A DNA stretch of 64,000 nt from Alligator mississippiensis (Eukaryota > Chordata > Crocodylia > Alligatoridae), in assembly GCF_030867095.1 (NCBI RefSeq), contig NC_081828.1:220503978-220567977 (forward strand). The letters are read 5' to 3'. The position numbers and the translations under genes were made by a program. A model generated the notes under the pieces. The model saw only the letters and a program-made list of their open reading frames with translations. It ran no database searches and was not told the origin of the DNA. This document shows, piece by piece, positions 54,940-64,000 of this stretch (positions are counted from its first letter, which is position 1; the number at the start of each line of letters is the position of its first letter).

Positions 54940-55290
54940 CTTAGAATCATGGAAAATGAGGGTGGAAGGACCTCAGGAGGTTGCATCTACTCCTGCCCCC
55001 TGCTCCAAGCAGGACCAGCCCCAACTACATCATCCCAGCCAAGGCTTTGTCGAGCCAGATCTTGAAAACCTCCGAGGACAGAGCTGCCACCACCTCTCTG
55101 GGTAGCTTGTTCCAGTGCTTTACTACCCTCCTGGTGAGAGAGGTTGTTCAACAGCTGTCCCAACTGTATGGTTGGTCCAAAAAAAGACCTCGCAAAGTCT
55201 CGCCTCTCAACTCTGGTAGCCATTCCCACCTGGGAATCGTCAGCCTGGAACGAGTTGTCCGTGTGCAGTGCAAAGCAGTCAGTCAGGCAT
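54940..55290 (-). mobile_element. Old CR1 LINE 3' end
   Basis: Begins 'ttagaatcatggaaaatgag' and continues 'agccaaggctttgtcgagcc' and 'gctgccaccacctctctggg', the reversed CR1 3' region of an older subfamily. No frame kept. Confidence 0.8.
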
Positions 55291-58200
55291 AAGTCTTACC
55301 AGAATATCCTGTTAGCAAGCTCTCAAAAGCAGCATCAAGCAAGTCCAGCCAGTTGTCTGTGTGGGCCAGGCTTCATCACTGTTCACTCCTGCATCACCTC
55401 CCGCGTGATTTGCCATGGGTTAGTCGGACAGACAGGCCGACCGCACTGGGTTATCCATTCACCCTTCTGAAACGGTGGCTTGGCACCAGGCGTCCTCGGC
55501 CCTCTGGAACTTCTCCGGCGTGTCATGATTCATCACGAATGAACATCTGGGGTCCTTGCAGCTCTCCTGAAAGTCTCGGGAGGAAGCTTTTTGGGCTTGC
55601 TGACTTTAAAGCCATTTAGCCCTCGACTGTGCCTCTATTCCCCCCTCCCCCCACTGCCTTAGCTGCTGTGGGAGTGGGAGGTATTTCATCGTCATGGTAA
55701 AGCGTGACTGCGCCGTGCGGCTGCGTCCCCGCCGGGGTGGAGGCAGTGACCGAACGCTTCTGGGCTGCCGGCATCGCTGCCGACAATCCGGTTCTCAGTG
55801 CAGCCTGGGCCTGCCTCGTTTTGGGGTTTCCTTTTGTGCCCGATCGCTAAAAGCTGCTTCCTGTGGCCCTTGAGCCTCTGGGCAGGGATTCTGAATCGAG
55901 AACTTGATCTTCCACGATGCGTTGTTGGGTTTCGAGTCTTCTCGCTTGCCATTCTTGCTCATTATTTCCCTTTTCCTCCCACTTGTAGGCTGTTGGCAGA
56001 GGTGGGTTAGGGGCTGGTTGTGCCCCCCGGCAGCGCGTGCTGCAGCGAGCTCTCTGGGAGGTGTGCCGGTGACTCTGGCCCTGGATGCCTGGGTCCCCTG
56101 TCCTATCTTGCATGTCACGTGAGCCTTGTACGTGCTATGGCCAGCGGGGCTGTGGGTGAGTGAATGAGTTAGGGGACCTGGCTTCTTGGTGGTGCTGGGT
56201 CCCAGCGTGCTTTGGGGAGGAGGTCGGTGTCATCGCACTTGCGTAGCAGGGTGGCAGCCGCGTGGCCGTGCTGCCACAGAACCCAGTCCCCTTGTCTGGG
56301 GCCGTCCTTGTCTCGCCCTCTGCCAGCTGCACCGTGGACCTGGGCTGAGGCTGCTGCAGGCCTGGGCTGGCTTGTCTGCCCGAGCCTGCTGCTCTGCACC
56401 CCACCGGCCCAGAGCAGGGGGGTGCCCGAGGAGTGGCCACCCTGTGCCAGCGCAGCCTCAAGGCTCAGGGACAGTGGCTGCCCATGGAGCCCCTGTGAGT
56501 TTGCGTCTCCCTGCATCCACTGGCCGTATCCTGCCACCTGGCGTAGCGGCGTCAGCACGATGCTGCTGTGACACGCAAAGCCCCCGGAGGGTTCTGCGCA
56601 GCCGGCGGCTCTGCGTGGGGAGCTGGTCAGGGCTCGGGTGCAGGAGAGGTGTTCGTATTGCAAGTCGATGGGTGTTTCAGGGGGCTCTTTGAGGTTCCCT
56701 GACAGCAGCTGGGCTGCAGATGCCCGCGGCCTCGTCTGGAGGCTGGCCGAGTGGCTGGGAATGCCAAGTCCCCAGGGCTTGTGCCCCCCACCCCGGCCTT
56801 GGTGATGTTGCAGGAGTTCACAGAATTTGGTTGCTGGTCTCTGGTAAAATGTGGTCGGTGCTGGAGCTGCAGCTCGATCTGTGCAGACCCAGGCATTGAA
56901 CTGGCATTGGAAGCTGACTGGGAGCCAGCCTAGGCCCAGAGCTTGGGCCCAGTGCGATTGCGGCGGCCGTGAGCCCCGGGGGAGGAGGAGGGCAGTCTTA
57001 CCCTGTACTGTGTGGAGGCTGCACGTGGGTTTTGCGTTCAGCTTCAGGCAGCTGCGCTCATCTGGACAGGAGGTCGCTGAGGCATGGACCTGTAGGGCCA
57101 GGCCCTCCTCTGGGGAAAGGTGGAGCATGCTGGCGAGCCGGGGGTGAGAGAAGAGGTTTGCTTGTACAAGCCTGTGAGCAGGCTGATGGGATCCCCAGGC
57201 TCCGTGCCTCCCGGGATGGAACAGCTCCAGGGCAGGATGGAGACGATGTCTTGGCCAGCTCTTTTCCTTCACAACCAGCATCGCTCCAGTCCTGCCTGAG
57301 CCCACTGGGAGAAGCTGTGCTGTGAATCCAGGCAGTGTCCAGCATGTGTGTACCGCGGCTTTCTGCCTGGCCTCTCAAACGAGCCCGTGCAGGATGTGTC
57401 CAGACGGCTCCAACGTGGCCGTGTGGGCCCTGAGGCTCTGAACCTCCCCGGTGGCAGACCCTCTGCTGTGACGGCTCCAGCCCTGCTGCATGCCTGCCCT
57501 TTGCTGCAGGCCATCTCCAGACCCTGGCACTCTGCCGGTCACACTCAGTGGACCCATTTCACGTGTGCAGGAAACACGTCCTGGTTCTGAGCAGTTCTCT
57601 TGCTCTCCTGGGTGGCAGGGTGAGAAGAAGGTGTATAACATCTGGAAACAAACAGAACATCTCTGCTGATCAAACCTGTGGCCTGGTTTGTCCCGACGCA
57701 GATGGTGGGCTCTAGTGCCCAGCTTGGGCTGCGTGGAGTGGAGGCTCCCTTTGGACATCCAGCATTCTCGCTCTGGAAGCGGGCATCGCATGTACAGCCA
57801 GGGCAGGGCTTTGTTCTGTGTCACAGAGATGCCAAAAAGGACACTGTGGTCATGGTGGGCACGTAGTGGACACGAGCTGGCCACACGGTTCTGGGGCCCT
57901 GAGCACACGCGCAGGCCCCGTGCGTGGAAGCAGGGGATCCGAGCAGATGTAGGGAGGGGGTGCTACCTCTGGAGGTGGCACTGACGACAGTGCTGGTGGG
58001 CGCTGGGTCTGCTTCCAGATCCTGCCCTCCGGGGTGTCCAGAGCTGACCCGCAGGGAGGGGTCAAGGTCTGGGGAACCAGCTATGCCACGAGGGGCTGCG
58101 GAGGCAGAATCAGTTCTGTGTATCTAGGGGAAGGCTGAGAGAGGTGTGCACAGGGTCCCGAATGGGGCTGTCCAGCCTCCAGCCCCTCCGCCGGCCACGT

Positions 58201-59480
58201 GTGCCAAGAGGGCTGCCCAGTGTGCCCCCTCCTGCTGTGTGCGCAGCACGGGCATCCTTCCCCACCCCTCGCCCAGCAGCGCGGGCAGCCCAGCTCCCCT
58301 CTGCCCACTGCACATACCACCCACTTGCAATGCAGACAGTCCAGCTCTGCCCCCCTCACACGCGGCACTTGCCCCTCTGCCCTGCGTGTGCCCCCAGCCC
58401 GTCGTGCAGGCAGCATGGCTCCCTTGGCCACCCGCACAGCTCAGGCGCTCCTGGCTGCTGGGACAAGAGGGAGAGGAAGAGTGGCAGTCAGGAAGAGCCC
58501 ATGAACCACATGCTAACTCTTCAGGGGCCACGTGTGGCCCAGGGGCCACCAGGGGAACAGCCCTGGTCTAGAAGTATCCGGGTGGGGAAGGGGTCTTGTG
58601 GGCAAGTGGCTTATTTGGCCTTCCCACCCCTAGATAAGGAGGCCAGTGGTAGGAAATGGAAGCTGGACAGTTCAAACCAGCTAGAGCTCAGAGACGTGTC
58701 CTGGCTTCATGCCGGAGCTGCTGGCAGGGCTTTGGGCCATGCTGTGCAGCTCACACAGGTCCCTCTGGCCTTTGACATCAGCGAGGAAGGTGCCCTCAGA
58801 TCAGTGCGGGGGCCAGCCACCCCGGCACGTAATGGGGTAATGGGGTAGCTTGCTCCCCAGCCATGGCCCCTGGCCCCCAGGCACCGGCTCCTGCCCCAGG
58901 TTGCTGTGTTTGATCTGAGAGGGAAGAAGTAATCGAGCACGTGAGAGCCTAAGAGAGAGGCTGCAGTGCCCGAGTCCTGATGGGCTCCTGTCCTGACTCT
59001 GCGTGGGGCAAAGGAATCCCGTTCCCTGTTTCAGAGCGGCCCTAACCCGTGTCCTGCTGAGCCGCTGGGCTGCCGTGGTGCCTGGACGCAGCGGGGAGCA
59101 GCGCCGTTGGCTGCAGAGTGCAGCATGGGCAGCAGCCCGTGCCCCACCACCCTGCAGGAAACACGAGGCCCCTTCCAACCTTTTACAGCAGCAGGACGTC
59201 TGCTGCCGTGGTCCCCCTGCTTTACCCGTGACAGGTCTGGGTGTGATGATTGGTGCTGTGCCAGTGTGGATGGGAGTTTTGCTCAGAGGCTGGACAATGC
59301 ATTTGCCTGGGATGGTCCTGCCTCAGGCAGGGGTTGCACGAGACATGACCTCCAGAGCTCCCATGCAGCCCCGCTGCTCTGTGATTTCCCCTGCACGACC
59401 CTGACCCCGTGTGCACTCCCTGGCTTGCGCATCCCCGGCCGGTTGGTTTTCTGTTGAGCAGCGTGCCGTTTTTCCCGCCC
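55291..59480. other. No gene recognised; one old CR1 tail
   Basis: GC-rich sequence without convincing exons. A CR1-like 3' end remnant occurs at about 59285-59365 (gggatggtcctgcctcaggcaggg). Long open frames near 56169-57305 (-) and 58144-58848 (+) have no domains. Confidence 0.4.
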
Positions 59481-60330
59481 GTTAGTGCAGGCTTGGAGTC
59501 TGGCTGGACGCCGCTGCCCGGTGGAGGGCGCTGGGCCGGCCGACCCGCACCACGCAGCCTGCGGGAACCGCACCGAGAAGAGTGGGTTTGTTTTCCCGCG
59601 ATCCCTGTCGGTGCAGGCCGGGGCCGGGGGAGCTCGCAGCGCGGCGGGAGGAAAGCTTTCCACGCACACTGGTGTGGGTTCAGTCAAAAAGGATTCTTTA
59701 GCACTAGAGACTGAACCCAGCTGCCGGGGCGGTCTGGCACGTTTGCCCCCGTGGGTGTCGGGGCCTGTCCCGCTGCTGCTGCTGCGAGACCCCTGGAGCA
59801 CGCGGCGCTGGGAGGCCTCCACGTCCTGGAACCTTCTCCCGCCGACATCCCTCTGCCTTGGCGAGCCTGAGCTGCGTCTCCTTGGCAACGGGAAGACAGG
59901 AGCCATTGCCATGGAAACGCATGGGGAAGCGCTCCGGAGGGAAGCCTCCGCACGCAGGCGCCGGCCTGCACTCGTCCTGCCGGACCCGCGCCGTCTCCGC
60001 CCAGGGGCCCGGGCCGCAGGTGACGGGGCGGGAGCTGCGAGCGGCCACGCCATGTGGGCCGCCTCTCGCGGGGCTGCGTCCGCTCCGGCTGGCCCGCTGA
60101 GAGCCAGCGCCGAGCACCCCGGCAGCTGCCGCGAGGACAGACGCACAGACCCTCGCTCTGCTGGGAGCCGGGGAGCCCGACCCCTGGCATGGGGGCCCCT
60201 CGCAGAGGGCGAGGTGTGGGGGGCCCAGTCGCGTCCCCTGTCCGGCTCTGACGCCCGCTGCAGGAGCTGTTGCCAGTCTCCGCGCCAGCCTGTGATGAGA
60301 GGCAAGGGGAGGTCTGGCTCCAGCTCCCTC
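59480..60330. promoter_or_regulatory. CpG island with two RFX X-box-like sites
   Basis: CpG-dense segment containing GTCTCCTTGGCAAC (59876-59889) and ATTGCCATGGAAAC (59905-59918). Both follow the RFX consensus GTNRCC-N(0-3)-RGYAAC closely. Paired X-boxes near a start site are typical of promoters of genes for motile or primary cilia. An ATG within the second box context is followed by Met-Glu-Thr-His. No downstream exon was identified; a minisatellite starts right after. Confidence 0.55.
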
Positions 60331-61370
60331 GGCCTGCAGGGCGCACAACGGGCTGGGGCGCAGCCAGGGATGTGGGGCATGGGGCAGGGCGCAGGAGGCA
60401 CAACGGGCTGAGGCGCAGGCAGTGGATGTGGGGCGTGGGGCAGGGTGCACAACGGGCCGGGGCACAGCCAGGGATGTGGGGCAGGGCGCGGAGGGCACAA
60501 CGGACCGGGGCACAGCCAGTGGATGTGCACTGTGGCGCAGGGGGCACAACAGGCTGGGGCGCAGCCAGGGATGTGGGGTGTAGGGCAGGGTGCAGGAGGT
60601 ACAACGGACCAGGGCACAGCCAGTGGATGTGCGGTGTGGGGCAGGGTGCAGGGGGCACAACATGCTGGGGCGCAGCCAGGGATGTGGGGCATGGGGCAGG
60701 GCGCGGGGGGCACAACGGGCTGGGACGTAGCCAGCGGATGTGGGGCAGGGTGCACAACAGGCCGAGGCGCAGGCAATGGATGTGGGGCAGGGTGCACAAC
60801 GGGCCGGGACGCAGCCAGTGGATGTGGGGCGTGGCACAGGGGGCACAACGGGCCGAGGCGCAGCCATTGGATGTGGGGCGTGGGGCACAGCGGGCCGGGG
60901 TACAGCCAGCGAATGTGGGGCAGGGCGCAGGGGGCACAGCGGGCCAAGGCGCAGCCATTAGATGTGGGGCATGGGGCAGGGCGCAGGGGGCACAACGGGC
61001 CGGGGCGCAGCCAGCGGATGTGGGGCAGGGCACAGGGGGCACAGCGGGCCGGGGCGCAGCCATTAGATGTGGGGCGTGGGGCAGGCCGCAGGGGGCACAA
61101 CGGGCTGGGGAGCAGCCAGCGGATGCGGGGCAGGGAGCAGGGGGCACAGTGGGCTGGGGCGCAGCCAGCGGATGTGGGGCAGGGCGCAGGGGGCACAACG
61201 GGCCGAGGTGCAGGCAATGGATGTGGGGCAGGGCGTAGGGTGCACAACGGGCCGGGGCGCAGCCAGTGGATGTGGGGCAGGGCGCAGGGGGCACAACGGG
61301 CCGAGGCGCAGGCAATGGATGTGGGGCGCGGGGCAGGGCGCAGCCAGTGGATGTGGGGCAGGGCACAGGC
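60330..61370. repeat. G-rich minisatellite, unit about 49-58 bp
   Basis: About 20 units of 'atgtggggcagggcgcaggg' + 'ggcacaacgggccggggcgc' + 'agccagcgg', some with an extra 'gcgtggggc' insert that makes the 58-bp form. Long frames on both strands are repeat artefacts. It adjoins the CpG island at 59480-60330. Confidence 0.93.
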
Positions 61371-63770
61371 CTGAGGTGACGGGGGTGGGTGCTGGGGGCT
61401 TGAGACAGGGGTGCTGCGGTCAGGGCATCAGGCAAGGAGTGTGGTTTCGTAAGCGGGCAGGGGAGGGGTGCTGCCGTTAGTGTTTTGGGGCAGGCAGCTA
61501 TGGCGCCTTGTGGTCAGGAGGAAGATTGCGTGCCCCCTCCCCGGGCAGTGAGAAAGTGTCCGATTGACCTTTTTTATCCTGCTCGGGTGCCCCCTTTGTG
61601 CCCTCGCCACAGTGGATGAACAGTTCCAGGGCTGCGCTTCCCTCCTTTCGCGGTCCTGCTCGCCCTCCTCTGCTGCCGCCTCGTGCGAGGAGTGGGCGGC
61701 TGCAGCAGCTGCCTGCCCCACAGCTGGGGGCATCCCTTCACCCCATAGCCTGGCCCAGCCTGTCCTCCTACCTGTTGCAGTGGCAGGCGAGGAGAAGGGC
61801 AAGGAATCGGGCTGTAAAGAGGGAGGGGAAGAGCAGCAGACATTTAGTCGCTCCTTGTTAGCATGCTCACTACCCCCAGTTAGCCATGTCTCTTAACAAC
61901 CAAGGGTTATTAACATCACTTGCTACTTCCCTTCCTCCTCCAAGGGTTTGTACAGGACAGCTGGGTTTGTTCTACAGAAACCTGGAGGCTGCTGTCCTGT
62001 TTCCGTACCTTCGCATGGATAGATGGTGCTGGCTTCCCATGTCCTAGGTATGTGTGCCCAGTTTGGGTGTGGTGCCAGGGCACAGTGGAATCCCTCTTGG
62101 CATGATGTGCTTTGGCCTCCGTTGTCACCCAGCAGAGCTGTGGGTTGTGACAGTCCTGCCTGGAGCACTGGTCTTTTGGTTTCAGAGTCGCACACTGGTA
62201 TAAGTTGGTCAGAGAATGGATGGGGCATAGGGGTGTTCAGAGCAAATGTGGTTAGGGTGTTGGTGTGCTGAGGCCACAGTCTGTTATGCTCAGGGGTGTC
62301 CCGTTGCTATGTTGGGCTCCCTCTTTTTCCACAGGCTGTGCTGCGCGGGGCAGGACCGCCTGTCCGGTGCGCATAGACCCAGGGCAGTGCTGCAGTGCTG
62401 GTAGTGAAGAGTGGTTAGAAGGTGGCTGTCAGAAAGGGGTATGATGCATCACACTCGCTGCCCTTGCACAAATGCTGCACCCTCTCTAGCTGCCTGCTGC
62501 ATCCTCTGCTTGCCTTGCAGCCTGGACTTTCTAACCGTAGTGCAAAGCACCGAGGGCAATAACAGTATCACCCATGTCGTGTCTGCCCTTCTTGTTCACA
62601 CCTGAAATATTGCTTGTGCCACGCTCCATTCCTTCTGGTGGAGGCTTGTTTTCCAGATACATGTGCATTACTGCTTCCCTGCTCTCCTTGCAAAGGCATG
62701 TTGTGTCGGCAACCCCAAACACTGGCTTTGCCAGCGAGCGTATTGCACTGGGACTCCTGGACCAGTCACTGCACGCTCTCACTCCTTGTCTTCCAGCTGT
62801 TCTTGGTCCCAGGTGGGTGGCTACCCTTGTGTATAATGCTTTCCACCTGTAATCCTGTGCCTCATCTCTCCAGACCCTTTGCTTTATTTCTTTATGTTTG
62901 CTGAATATTATGCTTTCCCCCAAATAAGGGTTGCTTGGGGATTTAATTAATGTGCTATTTACTTCCTCCTTTTAGATCATTAAAGAAGACGGTAAATAGG
63001 ACTGGATGTAGCAAACCCCTCCCTGCAGCCCCATTCCACACCTCCCTCCAGCTTTACACTGCCATTTCTCACCCTCCCCTGTGTACCCACACCCGGGTCA
63101 CTTGCACTCCGCAGTCGCTGTTTCTGAGTTGACTTCACCCGGAGAATGTCTGACATGGTGCTGCGTGTCTTACTATCGTGTATTTAAATGACATCTGCCA
63201 TTTTTTTCCAACAACCACTGTTTCCTCCAGAGGTCATTGATATCTGCTGCCGGTATGTCGTGTTTGAGATGATCCTTTTGTCTTTCATTTTATTTTTATT
63301 TTTCATCATAATTGTTATACTTATTTTGCAAAATAAAAACATTTATTAAAAACTTGTCTGGCAACGCTTTTCTTTACAATCCCCACTACTGCTTATTACT
63401 CATGTTTCATTATGCTTTACATCAACCAGGTTTTTATTTTCACCTTACTCTTTGTTCCATTATTTACTGGGCAGGGATAGTGGGTTTGTTAGTCATTACC
63501 AGGACCAGTCTGCTTTCCTTGTTTACACGTGCTTTCTCCAGGTGCCCAGTACTTTCCATGACTGCTTCACACTTCTTCCATGATGGTGTGTGTTAACACT
63601 TCCTCCAGTTGGAACTGTGCTCACTCAGGGGCTGATCAAATTTGGATCTTCTTCAAATTCCTGTTGATTTTCAGCGGGAACAAAATAAAGCCTTTATTTA
63701 TTTACTTATTTATTTTTAGTTAATCAAAGTTGGCTGTCCTGAAATGAGAGCTAGGAAATTCCATTGCCTT
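61371..63770. other. No gene recognised; AT-rich toward the right
   Basis: An old antisense CR1 piece lies at about 62940-63020 (gatcattaaagaagacggt). AATAAA motifs at 63331-63336 and 63683-63688 could be polyadenylation signals but have no visible gene. 61600-61850 has an acceptor-like site and an Ala/Ser-rich frame that I do not trust. Confidence 0.4.
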
Positions 63771-64000
63771 GCCTATATTTAAGAAGGAAAGGGGGAAGTA
63801 ATCCAGAAAACCACAGACCTGTTAGTCTGCCCTCAGTGGTATGCAAATCTTGAGAACAAATTCTGAAGAAGAGAAAAATTAAAGGCCAGCTGATGCCTGG
63901 CAGGTGGGATTAAAGCAGTCTTCATTTACCCAAATCTGCTGGATTTGTATGATATTCTTTCCTTGATTTTTCTAAACATGGCAAATAAGATAAAGTTGCT
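63770..64000 (+). mobile_element. Old CR1/L3-type LINE fragment at window edge
   Basis: Sense orientation; 'aaccacagacctgttagtct' corresponds to the N(Y/H)RPVSL motif at the start of RT, and 'gccagctgatgcctggcagg' to the following region. Frames are broken and it continues past the window end. Confidence 0.65.

Noticed and set aside
59283-61435. Minus-strand frames of 580-650 codons with repeated Pro/Cys/Ala motifs
   Set aside because: Direct translation of the minisatellite; the plus strand is equally open.

Overview
The window looks like vertebrate nuclear DNA from a reptile, most likely a crocodilian (turtle not excluded). The evidence is many 5'-truncated CR1 LINEs of several subfamilies, hAT-type DNA transposon remnants, a Penelope-like tail, an LTR remnant, a SCAN/KRAB/C2H2 zinc-finger gene family, and GC-rich minisatellites and CpG islands. 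There is no bacterial-style gene packing; most long open frames lie in GC-rich repeats and are not genes.

Left part (1-38,000): a KRAB/SCAN zinc-finger locus broken up by duplication and transposon insertion. Copy 1 (+) keeps a linker exon (717-889), KRAB-A (1389-1515), KRAB-B (7264-7380), a second linker (8880-9064) and a terminal C2H2 array (about 9301-11066) of some 19 fingers. Copy 2 (+), 28-33.6 kb, has a CpG-island promoter with paired CRE sites, a SCAN exon, two linkers, a third damaged linker and KRAB-A, but no KRAB-B or fingers. A third, inverted fragment lies at 19.5-20.2 kb and 24.2-25.0 kb (-). The introns of copies 1 and 2 align, so each later insertion can be placed by comparing them: CR1 plus an unclassified sequence (about 1.8-4.8 kb) and an hAT foldback (4914-5979) only in copy 1; an hAT (29493-31412) and a smaller element (about 31567-31917) only in copy 2.

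Between these lie CR1 copies on both strands, an LTR (22707-23665) inserted in a CR1 with 5-bp duplications, a second partial LTR (about 20177-21080), minisatellites at 17.94-19.05 and 25.3-26.0 kb, and palindromic elements at 13.7 and 16.3-16.6 kb.

Right part (38,000-64,000): a tRNA-Gly-like locus (38559-38628), old CR1 pieces, a CpG island with a probable first coding exon (ATG at 45098, donor at 45110) next to an alternating CA/CG tract, a young CR1 (53.08-54.07 kb), a second CpG island with two RFX X-box-like motifs (59876-59918), and a 49-bp-class minisatellite (60.33-61.37 kb). I could not identify the genes served by these islands. I found no convincing new biological system; the most informative content is the nested history of the zinc-finger duplication.
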